Assembly (NCBI RefSeq): GCF_037201975.1
Contig: NZ_CP147520.1
Coordinates: 6,324,001 to 6,388,000 of the forward strand
Direction: 5' to 3'
Origin: Streptomyces sp. TG1A-60
GTDB lineage: Bacteria; Actinomycetota; Actinomycetes; Streptomycetales; Streptomycetaceae
DNA: 64,000 nt
The notes beneath the pieces were generated by a model. That model saw only the letters and a program-made list of their open reading frames with translations, had not been told where the DNA came from and did not search any database. Position 1 is the first letter of the stretch, and every line of letters begins with the position of its first letter. The translations under genes and the position numbers were made by a program. This document shows positions 9,175-17,434 of the stretch, in pieces.

Positions 9175-9654
9175 TCAGGCGAGCGCCAGTAGATACGAGA
9201 GGGCCGCGCCGGCCGAGGCGACCGTCCGGACGTGGTTCCACATCGTCCACTCGCTCACATATCCGCGCCAGTACGTGGCGGCCTCCGAGGTGCCCGCGTC
9301 CAGCTTGGCGAGCCTGTCGTTGCGCGGAACGTTCGCCATTATCGTGACCCCGAAGCAGCCGAACAGATACAGCGCGCTGCCCAGCAGCAACTCCACCCGG
9401 CCCTCGCCCGGCCACAGCACGAACGTCACGACGGCGAGCACCGCGCACAGCACCGCCGTACCTGCGAACACCAGCATGAACGCCGGGGTCAGCGCACTGA
9501 CATTGATCGCCTGCATCGCCGCCACACCCTGCGCCGACGGCAAGGACGCCAGCCCCTTCATCACGAACGTCGAGAACCCGCAGAACACGCCCGCCACGAC
9601 CCCCGTCCCGAGCAGTCCCAGCACCGTCAGCACGAAGTACGGCCCATCGATCAT
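9175..9654 (-). CDS. Anthrone oxygenase-like (DUF1772) membrane protein
   Basis: A 159-residue integral membrane protein with four predicted helices: VLTVLGLLGTGVVAGVFCGF, AFMLVFAGTAVLCAVLAVVT, LLLGSALYLFGCFGVTIMAN and a C-terminal segment around VASAGAALSYLLALA. The NVPRNDRL loop and the WRGYVSEWTMWNHVRT motif are typical of DUF1772, a family that includes proteins called anthrone oxygenases. ATG 9654 has GGGAGCGGAC just upstream. The substrate is unknown, and no aromatic polyketide genes are adjacent. The gene is monocistronic, between gltD and a uridine kinase remnant. Confidence 0.8.
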   Translation of the reverse strand: MIDGPYFVLTVLGLLGTGVVAGVFCGFSTFVMKGLASLPSAQGVAAMQAINVSALTPAFMLVFAGTAVLCAVLAVVTFVLWPGEGRVELLLGSALYLFGCFGVTIMANVPRNDRLAKLDAGTSEAATYWRGYVSEWTMWNHVRTVASAGAALSYLLALA

Positions 9655-9788
9655 GTCCGCTCCCGCCTCGATCCCCAGCCCCAAAGATCCTGCCCACCAC
9701 CTGTCATCACCACAAGTGAACAACCGACCGACGACGGTCACCATGGCCGAGACACGCGGCTCCGTACATGAGCGTCCACGCCGATGCG

Positions 9789-10207
9789 GCAACCGCCTTC
9801 CGCTGGAGTGCGGCCACGAGGACGCGGAGGCGTACTACGACGGCTGGTTCGACACCGCCGCCCTGTGGCGCGAGGTATTCGGCCCACTCGACCCCGGGGG
9901 CACGGGCCGGGTCCTGCCCGACCTGTGGGACCCCACCACCGACCGCGCGACCCGCAGCGCCTACGTCCAACTCCCTGCCGACTCCATCCTGTTGATGCAT
10001 GGCCCCCTCCTCCTGAAGCACTGGTTCCCCTTCGATCTGACCGTGCACGTCCTTCTCTCCGCGGGCGCCCTGCGCCGCCGGACACCCGAGAACGAGCAGC
10101 GGACCCTCCCCGCCTTCGAGCGCTACGCGACCGAGACCGATCCGGCCGCCACCGCCGATGTTTTGGTGCGCGCCGACGACCCGCGACACCCGGCGTGGAA
10201 CGCCTGA
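9789..10207 (+). pseudogene. Uridine kinase-like gene lacking its N-terminal half
   Basis: From about 9810 the frame gives EDAEAYYDGWFDTAALWREV, then GRVLPDLWDPTTDRATRS, ending ADDPRHPAWNA. This is the C-terminal two thirds of the actinobacterial uridine/nucleoside kinase family. The region that should hold the phosphate-binding loop and the first ~90 residues is missing; the upstream sequence in frame is unrelated to the family and there is no good start or RBS. I therefore treat it as a 5'-truncated remnant. It is possible, but less likely, that a short protein is still made. Confidence 0.6.
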
Positions 10208-10495
10208 CGGACGGGAGGATCCCCGATCCATCAGGCCCATCACGACGCCTTTACCTGCGCGATCGCAGGAAGCGCGTCGACCCTCCCGAGGAGAAGGACG
10301 ACGAGGTCCGCGTGATCATCCGTCTCGTCCCGGAGCGGATCGTCCACGTCGCTGCCTGGACCGCAGCCCGGGGCGCGTCGTGCGGGGCCGTGTCCTTCCG
10401 CATGCGGTTCCCCCGGGGCGCGGCAAGAATGTAGGACGCCGGGACTAGCGGTGCACCCTGCGCCGCGCCGGCCGTCCGGCATCGGGAGGTACTAC

Positions 10496-10924
10496 ATGAC
10501 CACCGCCGGAGACATCATGCATCGTGGCGCCCAGTGGATCCCCGCCCACGAGACCCTGGACCGCGCCGCCCAGCTGATGCGCCAGCTGAACGTCGGAGCG
10601 CTCCCCATCAGCGATCAGAACGAACGGCTCTGCGGCATCCTCACCGACCGCGACATCGTCGTCGGCTGTGTCGCCCTGGGCCGTGACCCGTCGAAGATCA
10701 CAGCGGGCGAGCTGGCGAAGGGGACACCGCGCTGGATCGACGCGAACGCCGACGTCAGCGAGGTGCTGGAAGAGATGAAGGGCCACCAGATCCGCCGACT
10801 CCCGGTGATCGAGAACAAGCGCCTCGTCGGCATGATCAGCGAGGCCGACCTGGCCCGGCATCTCCCCGAAGACCAGATCGCCTCCTGGGCCGAGAGCGTC
10901 TACGCGAAGGGCGCGACGCACTGA
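10496..10924 (+). CDS. CBS domain-containing protein
   Basis: A 142-residue soluble protein made of two CBS motifs forming one Bateman module: residues ~5-60 (AGDIMHRGAQWIPAHETLDR to LCGILTDRDIVVG) and ~75-130 (TPRWIDANADVSEVLEEM to RLVGMISEADLARHLPE). Such modules bind adenosine nucleotides and sense energy status; free-standing ones are often linked to hypoxia or stress. The start at 10496 follows GGGAGGT. The gene is followed convergently by corA; no shared function can be shown. Confidence 0.85.
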   Translation: MTTAGDIMHRGAQWIPAHETLDRAAQLMRQLNVGALPISDQNERLCGILTDRDIVVGCVALGRDPSKITAGELAKGTPRWIDANADVSEVLEEMKGHQIRRLPVIENKRLVGMISEADLARHLPEDQIASWAESVYAKGATH

Positions 10925-10967
10925 CCCGAACGATCCCCTTCTCTCCTCGCTGCCGCTGGTCCCGGAG

Positions 10968-12095
10968 TCACAGCCAGCCGTTGCGCTTGAAGCCCCGGTA
11001 GAGGGTGATGCAGCCGACGGCTATGACTCCCAGGACCAGCGGGTAGCCGAATTTCCAGTGCAGCTCGGGCATGTGCTCGAAGTTCATGCCGTAGACCCCG
11101 CACACCATGGTCGGAACCGCGATGAGCGCCGCCCACGCCGTGATCTTCCGCATGTCCTCGTTCTGCGCGACGCTGACCTGCGCGAGGTGCGCCTGCAGAA
11201 TCGAGTTCAGCAGTTCGTCGAACGCGGCGATCTGCTCGGTGGCTCGCAGCAAGTGGTCGGACACGTCCCGGAAATAGGCCTGTATCTCCGGATCGACCAC
11301 CCGGATCGGCCGTGAGGTGAGCTCCAGGAGTGGGCGGGACAGCGGGGCCACCGCCCGCTTCAGTTCGAGCAGTTCGCGCTTGAGCTGGTAGATGCGCCCA
11401 GGGTCGACACGTGCGCCGTTCGCGGCGAACACATCGGTCTCGACCTGGTCGATGTCCGTCTGCACGGAGTCCGTGACGCTCAGATAGTCGTCCACCACAT
11501 GGTCCGCGACCGCGTGCAGGACCGCCGCCGGCCCCTTGGCCAACTGCTCGGGATCCGCCTCCAGTTCCTCGCGCAGCGGGCCGAGTGAGCCGTGCCGTCC
11601 GTGCCGTACCGTGATCACGAAGTCGGAGCCGACGAAGACCATGATCTCGCCCGTGTGCACCACCTCGCTGGTCGCGGTGAGTTCGGTGTGCTCGACATAG
11701 CAGACCGTCTTGAACACCGCGAACAGAGTGTCGCCGTACCGTTCCAGCTTCGGGCGCTGATGGGCCTCGATCGCGTCCTCGACCGCCAGGGGATGCAGGT
11801 CGAAGAGCTCGGCGATGCCGGCGAACTCCCGCTGCGTCGGCTCGTGCAGACCGAGCCAGACGAAGCCGTGGTCATGCCTGCGGACCTGTTTGACGGCCTC
11901 GACGACATCGCGACCGCCGGGGGAGCGGACGCCTTTGTTGTACGTCACGCAGTTCACCACGGAGGTGCCCAGCGGGGAGCGTGCCGGGTGGCTGAGGTCG
12001 ACGCGAGGGCGACGCCGGGCCAGCCGTGCCATTCTGCTCAGGCCGCCTACCTTGTCGAGGCCCGTGACCTTTCGCAGATTCCCTGCCATGGACAT
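10968..12095 (-). CDS. corA: CorA-family magnesium/cobalt transporter
   Basis: A 375-residue protein with a long cytosolic N-terminal domain and two C-terminal membrane helices. The first helix ends with the diagnostic YGMN in MVCGVYGMNFEHMPE; the second is YPLVLGVIAVGCITLYRGF. A helical stalk with LLELKRAVAPLSRP and YFRDVSDHLLRATEQI precedes it. CorA pentamers import Mg2+ down the membrane potential. ATG 12095 follows AAGGAGATCC; ATG 12089 is close by. The gene is divergent from the methyltransferase at 12338 over a control region with a 12-bp palindrome and a short tandem repeat. Confidence 0.9.
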   Translation of the reverse strand: MSMAGNLRKVTGLDKVGGLSRMARLARRRPRVDLSHPARSPLGTSVVNCVTYNKGVRSPGGRDVVEAVKQVRRHDHGFVWLGLHEPTQREFAGIAELFDLHPLAVEDAIEAHQRPKLERYGDTLFAVFKTVCYVEHTELTATSEVVHTGEIMVFVGSDFVITVRHGRHGSLGPLREELEADPEQLAKGPAAVLHAVADHVVDDYLSVTDSVQTDIDQVETDVFAANGARVDPGRIYQLKRELLELKRAVAPLSRPLLELTSRPIRVVDPEIQAYFRDVSDHLLRATEQIAAFDELLNSILQAHLAQVSVAQNEDMRKITAWAALIAVPTMVCGVYGMNFEHMPELHWKFGYPLVLGVIAVGCITLYRGFKRNGWL

Positions 12096-12191
12096 CTGGA
12101 TCTCCTTGCGTGGATCTCCTCGCACCCGTACCTCGTGCCTTGTCGCGTCAGTTTGCCAGGGTCGAACGAGGGCCGGGTAAGGCTGTGGGAA

Positions 12192-12203
12192 CGGAACGTT
12201 CCG
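12192..12203. promoter_or_regulatory. Perfect 12-bp palindrome between corA and the methyltransferase gene
   Basis: CGGAACGTTCCG lies 97 bp upstream of corA and 135 bp upstream of the divergent methyltransferase start. It is a candidate operator; no regulator is known for it. Confidence 0.3.
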
Positions 12204-12222
12204 CTTCACTTGTGGCGTTCCC

Positions 12223-12258
12223 GGCCGCTCGGGCCGCTCGGGCCGCTCGGGCCGCTCG
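12223..12258 (+). repeat. Tandem repeat, four copies of GGCCGCTCG
   Basis: Four perfect 9-bp units in the intergenic region between corA and the divergent methyltransferase gene, followed by a partial unit. Non-coding as annotated. Confidence 0.9.
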
Positions 12259-12337
12259 GGCCGCCGCCGGAGCGGACCTCGCGTACTGCGGGAGAGTCGT
12301 TATTACTGACAAGCGGATCAAATGGGATGATCACGAC

Positions 12338-13135
12338 ATGATGCGCACCGACGGGTATCTCCTCGACCACCGGCAGGCCGAGACGGGGCGGAGCCCCGAC
12401 GCCTTCGCCACGCTCTTCGACCGCACGACCTTCCGGCACCTGGAGGGCTTCGGCCTCGGCTCCGGCTGGCGCTGCTGGGAGGTCGGCGCGGGCGGTGCCT
12501 CCGTGGTCTCCTGGCTGGCGAAGAAGGTCGGACCTACCGGCAAGGTCATGGCGACCGGTACCGACATCTCATGGGCCGTTCCCTCGGTCACCCGCCCCCC
12601 GGTCGAGGCCCTCGTCCACCATGTGGGCGTCGACCAGTCGCCGGGGGAGGGCTTCGACCTCGTCCACGCCCGGCTGGCCCTCGTCCACGCGCCCGACCGC
12701 GAGCAGGCGTTGCTGTCGATGATCAAGGCGCTACGTCCCGGCGGGCGGCTCCTGATCGAGGACGCCGATCCCGCCCTCCAGCCCTTGGCCTGCCTCGAAG
12801 AAACCGGACCCGAGCAGCAACTCGCCAACCGGCTCCGCCAGGCCGTCCGCGCCCTGCTCGCCGAACGCGGGGTCGACCCGGCGCACGGCCGCAGACTTCC
12901 GCGCCTGCTGCGCGCGGCGGGCCTGCGCGGTGTCGAGGCCGACGCCTACTTCCCCGTCGCCTCACCCGCCTGCGCCGCCCTGGAGTCCACGACGGTCCAC
13001 CGGCTCCGCGAAGCGCTCGTCACGGCTGACCTCGCCACGGACGAGGAGATCGACCGGCATCTGGCCAACGTGGCCTCCGGCACGATGGACCTCGCCGCTC
13101 CACCGCTGATCTCGGCGTGGGGGCGCAAGGTGTAA
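12338..13135 (+). CDS. SAM-dependent class I methyltransferase
   Basis: A 265-residue cytoplasmic protein with a Rossmann methyltransferase fold. Motif I appears as CWEVGAGGASVVSWLA (residues ~48-63), an acidic position as MATGTDIS, the post-motif strand as FDLVHARLALVHAPDRE, and motif III as ALRPGGRLLIEDADP. The C-terminal part resembles Streptomyces methyltransferases of unknown acceptor. ATG 12338 has only a weak GGGA about ten bases upstream, and ATG 12341 is an alternative. Divergent from corA. Confidence 0.8.
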   Translation: MMRTDGYLLDHRQAETGRSPDAFATLFDRTTFRHLEGFGLGSGWRCWEVGAGGASVVSWLAKKVGPTGKVMATGTDISWAVPSVTRPPVEALVHHVGVDQSPGEGFDLVHARLALVHAPDREQALLSMIKALRPGGRLLIEDADPALQPLACLEETGPEQQLANRLRQAVRALLAERGVDPAHGRRLPRLLRAAGLRGVEADAYFPVASPACAALESTTVHRLREALVTADLATDEEIDRHLANVASGTMDLAAPPLISAWGRKV

Positions 13136-13203
13136 CTGAGGTACGGGGGCCTGCTCTGCCCCATGGCGGGGCGGTCCACGTCGCACCGTCGACGGCACGG
13201 ACA

Positions 13204-14166
13204 TCAGTGGGGCGACGGCGGCCTCCCGCCCACCTTCTCCACCGCCAGCGCCCCCGCCCCGCACCCTTCGGCCGCCGCTTCCTCAACCCCCGCGCCCGCG
13301 AGCAGCGCGGCCAGGAACGCCCCGGTGAAGGCGTCACCCGCGCCGGTGGTGTCGTGGGGCGTGGCGGGGACCGCCGGCACCCGGGACTCGACGCGGCCCG
13401 CACGGGCGACCAGCGCACCGTCGGCCCCCTGCTTGGCGACGACCAAGGGAACGAGACGGCTCAACTTGGCCGCCGCGTCGGCCGGATCGGGCAGCCCGGT
13501 CAGCAGGAACGCCTCGTCGCGATTGGGCAGCAGTACGTCGGCCCCCTCGATGAGCCCGAGGAAACGGTCCACACCGAGCCGCGTGAGGAACCCCGCCGAC
13601 GCGGGATCCACACTCACCGGCACCCCACGCGCGCGTGCCGACTCCAGCGCCACGGCGACCAGCGCGCGGCTCGACTCGGAGAAGAACAGATAGCCCGACA
13701 GATGCAGTCGCGCGACCCCGTCGAGCAGGGACGGGGCCCAGTCGGCCGGGTCCAGCCGCAGCGAGGCCCCGCTGTCCGTGAGGAATGTGCGCTCGGCCGC
13801 GTCGCACGCGTCCACCAGGCAGATCACCGTCCCCGTCGCCGCCGCCGGATCGACGACCAGGTGGGGCCGCACTCCCGAAGCCCGTAGCTCCCGCTGGTGC
13901 CACTCGGCCCCGTCCGTGCCCACGCGCCCGAGCAGCCGCACGTCCGCGCAGCCCCGATAAGCCGCCCAGCAGGCCACGTTGGCACCCGCCCCGCCCGGTA
14001 GGGTCCGGATCGCGGAGGCCGTGTCGGTGCCCGGCGAGAGCGGCCCGCGGTGCCGGGCGACGACATCCGTGACCACGTCACCCACGACGAGCAGCGCCCC
14101 ACCCACCGCACAGCCGGGCCCGTGCACCCCACCCTCGGACCCGGCGGCCCCGCACCGCCGTCTCAT
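13204..14166 (-). CDS. psuK: PfkB-family kinase, probable pseudouridine kinase
   Basis: A 320-residue ribokinase-type sugar kinase. The glycine-rich substrate lid is TLPGGAGANVACWAAYRG; the catalytic/anion-hole motif is DTTGAGDAFTGAF, with the catalytic base in GAGD. ATG at 14166 overlaps the psuG stop as ATGA, so the two genes are translationally coupled. Pseudouridine kinase makes pseudouridine 5'-phosphate, which PsuG then splits to uracil and ribose 5-phosphate. The pairing with psuG drives the specific call; the sequence alone would only give PfkB kinase. A GTG at 14106 would remove 20 low-complexity residues. A CACGCGCGCGTG palindrome lies at 13626. Confidence 0.8.
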   Translation of the reverse strand: MRRRCGAAGSEGGVHGPGCAVGGALLVVGDVVTDVVARHRGPLSPGTDTASAIRTLPGGAGANVACWAAYRGCADVRLLGRVGTDGAEWHQRELRASGVRPHLVVDPAAATGTVICLVDACDAAERTFLTDSGASLRLDPADWAPSLLDGVARLHLSGYLFFSESSRALVAVALESARARGVPVSVDPASAGFLTRLGVDRFLGLIEGADVLLPNRDEAFLLTGLPDPADAAAKLSRLVPLVVAKQGADGALVARAGRVESRVPAVPATPHDTTGAGDAFTGAFLAALLAGAGVEEAAAEGCGAGALAVEKVGGRPPSPH

Positions 14167-15068
14167 GCCCCGGCCCAGGCCGCCGCGATGCGCGACGCGA
14201 GCCGTACGTTGCCCCGTACCGCCGCCAGGTTGGCGCCGAGGGAGGCGCCGTCGGTGTGCCGTACCAGGTAGCTCAGCAGGAACGGTGTGACCGCCTGGCC
14301 CGTGACGCCCTCCGTCTCGCACGCCCGCAGCGCCTCGTCGAGCACCCGCGCGTGCAGTTCGGGATCGAGCTGCTCCTCCTCGGGGACGGGATTGGCGACG
14401 ATCAGCGCCGACTGCGGGCCGTCGAGTGCGTCTTGCGCGCGCATGACGTCCGCGACCTCGCCCGGCGACCCGAGCGTCCACTCCACCGGGTGACCCGAGT
14501 CGGACAGATAGAAGCCGGGGAAGCGCTCCGTGCCGTACCCGGCGACCGCGACACCCAGCGTCTCCAGGCGCTGCAAGGTCGCCGGCACGTCCAGGATCGA
14601 CTTCACGCCCGCGCACACCACGGTGATCCGGGTACGTGCCAGAAGCCCCAGATCGGCGGACTCGTCCTGGGTCACCGTCCACTCCCGGTGCACGCCCCCG
14701 AGCCCGCCCGTCGCGAACACCCGTACGCCCGCCAGGGCCGCCAACTGGGCGGTCGCCGACACCGTGGTCGCACCGCTCGCCCGCGAGGCCACGGCGAGCG
14801 GCAGATCGCGGTGGCCGAGCTTGCGGATGCCGTCCTCGTTCGCGACCCGCTCCAACTGCTCCTTGTCGAGGCCGATGTGGGGCCGCCCGTCGAGGACGGC
14901 GATCGTCGCCGGTACGGCGCCCTCCCGCCGTACGACGTCCTCCAGCTCCAGCGCCACCCGCAGGTTGCGCGGTCGGGGCAGCCCGTGCGCGACGATCGTG
15001 GACTCCAGCGCCACCACGGGGCGACGCGCGTCGAGCGCTTCCCGCACATCTTCGGACATCAGCAGCAC
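14163..15068 (-). CDS. psuG: Pseudouridine-5'-phosphate glycosidase
   Basis: A 301-residue enzyme that reversibly cleaves pseudouridine 5'-phosphate to uracil and ribose 5-phosphate. Family signatures are RRPVVALESTIVAHGLPRP near the N-terminus, VPATIAVLDGRPHIGL, ASRASGATTVSATAQLA with the phosphate-binding region, VFATGGLGGVHRE and VCAGVKSILDVPATL (catalytic lysine). GTG 15068 is seven bases after a strong AGGAGG; ATG 15059 is an internal alternative. It is the first gene of a two-gene operon with psuK. Confidence 0.9.
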   Translation of the reverse strand: MLLMSEDVREALDARRPVVALESTIVAHGLPRPRNLRVALELEDVVRREGAVPATIAVLDGRPHIGLDKEQLERVANEDGIRKLGHRDLPLAVASRASGATTVSATAQLAALAGVRVFATGGLGGVHREWTVTQDESADLGLLARTRITVVCAGVKSILDVPATLQRLETLGVAVAGYGTERFPGFYLSDSGHPVEWTLGSPGEVADVMRAQDALDGPQSALIVANPVPEEEQLDPELHARVLDEALRACETEGVTGQAVTPFLLSYLVRHTDGASLGANLAAVRGNVRLASRIAAAWAGA

Positions 15069-15167
15069 GCGCTTGCCTCCTGTCAGACGTTCTTCCCTCA
15101 TCTCTGGCAGACGGCGCGCCCGGCCAAACCCTTGCGAGCTGTGGTGCGGGACACCAGCCTGGAACGC

Positions 15168-15596
15168 ATGACCGACAACACGATGCGTCTCGACCATGTC
15201 GTCCTCTGGGTCCAGGAGCCGGTCACCGCTGCCGACTTCTACGAGAAGGCCGTCGGCCTGGAACCCTTGAGGATCACCGAATACGCCGCAGGACAGGTCC
15301 CCTTTCCCTCCATACGCCTCAACGACGAGACCATCCTCGACCTCATGCCGCTCACCATGGCCGAGCGTATGAGGATGGTCCCCGGCGCCGCAGACAGCGC
15401 CGGCCACCCCGTCAACCACGTCTGCCTCGCCATGCCGGCCGACGACTTCGACGAGCTGCGCGCCCGCCTGGAGGAACGCGCGGTGCCCGTCTCGGACATC
15501 TCGAACGACTCCTTCGGAGCGCGTGGAAAGGCCCGGCGCAACTTCTACTTCCGCGACCCCGACGGCAACGTCTTCGAGGTACGGCACTACGCGTAG
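15168..15596 (+). CDS. VOC-family (glyoxalase/bleomycin resistance fold) protein
   Basis: A 142-residue protein with paired beta-alpha-beta-beta-beta modules. It opens LDHVVLWVQEPVTAADFYEK and closes NFYFRDPDGNVFEVRHYA. The usual metal-ligand positions are recognisable: His in LDHVVL, His in NHVCLAM and Glu in VFEVRHY. VOC proteins include dioxygenases, isomerases and resistance proteins, and the substrate cannot be read from sequence. It is transcribed away from psuG; the 99-bp gap separates divergent starts. Confidence 0.82.
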   Translation: MTDNTMRLDHVVLWVQEPVTAADFYEKAVGLEPLRITEYAAGQVPFPSIRLNDETILDLMPLTMAERMRMVPGAADSAGHPVNHVCLAMPADDFDELRARLEERAVPVSDISNDSFGARGKARRNFYFRDPDGNVFEVRHYA

Positions 15597-15650
15597 TGTC
15601 CGAACGTCCGAACGTCCGGACAATAAGGGAACTTCAGGGCCCGCGGCCCC

Positions 15651-16205
15651 TCAGAACAGCGGCTCCGGAAGGATCCCTTCGAGTGCCAGCAGCTTCCGCT
15701 TGGTCTCCAGGCCGCCGCCGAATCCGCCGATGCCGCCGGCGCTCTCGACCACGCGGTGGCACGGCACCACCACCGGCAGCGGGTTCGACCCCATCGCGAC
15801 GCCGACCGCCTGGGCCGCGCCGGGCTGCCCCACACGCCGTGCCAGGTCGCCGTAGCCCACGACCGAGCCGTACGGCACGCCGGAGGCGAGCTCGCGCAGC
15901 ACCTGTCGGTTGAACCCGGATATCAGCGACCAGTCCAGCGGCAGCTCGAAGTCCTGCCGCCGACCCGCGAAGTAGGCCTCGACCTGGCGTATGGCCTCGG
16001 CCAGCTGAGGGGCGGCGGGGTCCTCGACGGGCGCGGTGCCGAGACGTGAGGCGAGCCGGTCGAGCGCCGTGTCCCGCACCGCCTCCGTGGCGTGGAACAC
16101 GACGTTCACCAGGCCGTCGTCCGTCGAGGCCAGCAGCAGCGGGCCGATGCCCGTGCCGACGACGGCCCACACGACCTGCTGCTCGTCCCGCGCATGACTG
16201 TTCAT
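15651..16205 (-). CDS. ogt: Methylated-DNA--[protein]-cysteine S-methyltransferase
   Basis: A 184-residue DNA repair protein that transfers alkyl groups from O6-alkylguanine to its own cysteine. The active-site motif is NPLPVVVPCHRVVESAGG (Cys in PCHR), followed by GFGGGLETKRKLLALEG. The helix-turn-helix segment is VPYGSVVGYGDLARRVG. The N-terminal domain is a degenerate Ada-like fold. The protein acts once per repair event. ATG 16205 has a weak GGTGG upstream. It lies downstream of the GDPD gene on the same strand, 83 bp apart. Confidence 0.9.
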   Translation of the reverse strand: MNSHARDEQQVVWAVVGTGIGPLLLASTDDGLVNVVFHATEAVRDTALDRLASRLGTAPVEDPAAPQLAEAIRQVEAYFAGRRQDFELPLDWSLISGFNRQVLRELASGVPYGSVVGYGDLARRVGQPGAAQAVGVAMGSNPLPVVVPCHRVVESAGGIGGFGGGLETKRKLLALEGILPEPLF

Positions 16206-16288
16206 GCGACCACCGTACGGTCCGCCACTGACAACGCCCCTGGCGTGCGCCCCGCCCGGGAACGCACGCCACCGGTCAGGCCGCCCCG

Positions 16289-17155
16289 TCAGCTCCGTGT
16301 GGCCTCGCTGACCACGTCCGGCTTGTTGGTGATGATGCCGTCCACGCCGTAGCCCGCCACCTCGCGGGCGTTGTCCGCGTCGTTCACGGTCCAGGCGAGG
16401 ATCTCCAACGGCTTTCCGTGCGGACCGTCGAGTGCGTGGATCGTGGCGACGTACGACTCGGAGATGGTCGTGTACGAGGAGTTGATCTGGTCGCTGAACG
16501 TCGCGTACTCGGGCAGGTCGGCGATGTCCGGGGTGCCGAGGAAACCGGTCTTCACCGCCGGGCGCAGCTCGTGGATCCGCCGTACGGTGTCGGCACTGAA
16601 GCTCTGGATCACCAGTTTCCTGAGCCGCGACGGGCTGAGCCAGCCCTCGTTGCCGAGCACCTTCAGGGTCTGCTGTTCGATGCCCGGATAGAGCCGGGGG
16701 TTCTTGATCTCCAGGACGAGCTTCTGGTGATTGCGTGACACACGCCTCATGTACTGCTCCAGCGTCGGCACGCGCGCGCCCGCGTAGTCGCTGCCGAACC
16801 AACTGCCCGCGTCCAGGCGGGCGATCTCGGCGGCGGTGAAGTCCGCCACGTTCCAGGGCGCGCGGTCCGGATAGAGCTCCTCGACATCGGTCGTCCGCGC
16901 CAGTGACGCGTCGTGGACGATGACGAGCCTGCCGTCCTTGGTCCGCTGGACGTCGTTCTCGACCCAGCTGAAGCCCATCTCGTCGGCCTTGTCGACGGCG
17001 GCCAAGGTGTTCTCGGGCGCGTACGCGGAGGCTCCGCGGTGCGCGACGACCAGCGGACCGTCGGTGTCGGGAGCCGCGTGGGCGGCGGAGGTGGGGAGCA
17101 GGAGGACGGCCCCCATGAACACTGTGGTCGCGGCGGCAACTGCGCGCACGTGCAT
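16289..17155 (-). CDS. Secreted glycerophosphodiester phosphodiesterase
   Basis: A 288-residue protein with a Sec signal peptide (VAAATTVFMGAVLLLPTSAA, likely cleavage after AHA near residue 27). The GDPD TIM barrel begins at LVVAHRGASAYAPENTL, with the catalytic His-Arg and metal-binding Glu. It continues with WVENDVQRTKDGRLVIVHD, carrying the second metal ligand and catalytic His. The enzyme hydrolyses glycerophosphodiesters to glycerol 3-phosphate and an alcohol outside the cell, supplying phosphate and carbon. PhoP control would be expected, but I see no clear PHO box. Confidence 0.9.
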   Translation of the reverse strand: MHVRAVAAATTVFMGAVLLLPTSAAHAAPDTDGPLVVAHRGASAYAPENTLAAVDKADEMGFSWVENDVQRTKDGRLVIVHDASLARTTDVEELYPDRAPWNVADFTAAEIARLDAGSWFGSDYAGARVPTLEQYMRRVSRNHQKLVLEIKNPRLYPGIEQQTLKVLGNEGWLSPSRLRKLVIQSFSADTVRRIHELRPAVKTGFLGTPDIADLPEYATFSDQINSSYTTISESYVATIHALDGPHGKPLEILAWTVNDADNAREVAGYGVDGIITNKPDVVSEATRS

Positions 17156-17434
17156 GCGTACTCCTCGCGTCGATCGATCACTGTCAGCTCAAGAGTTACA
17201 GCAGAGAGTCAACGGCAGGAGGGCGCAGGATGGCCATGAAATGAATGGAGTTGTCCAAGTCCAATCACGAGCACCGCACAAGTGGGGCAAGGACGTGTTT
17301 CTTTGCCGGAAAATCGTTCGACCATTCCGGTGGGGGTCATACTCTCTGCGACAACCCTGACCGTCGTGGCGGTCCTGGGGGTGGGGCATCGCAGGGAATC
17401 CAGGGACGCGACAGGACGGGAAAGGCAGCCGCGG

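Noticed and set aside
16086..17150. Arrays of short GC-rich repeats suggesting CRISPR or tRNA genes anywhere in the window
   Set aside because: No regularly spaced direct repeats and no cloverleaf with TTCGAATC-type arms were found on either strand.
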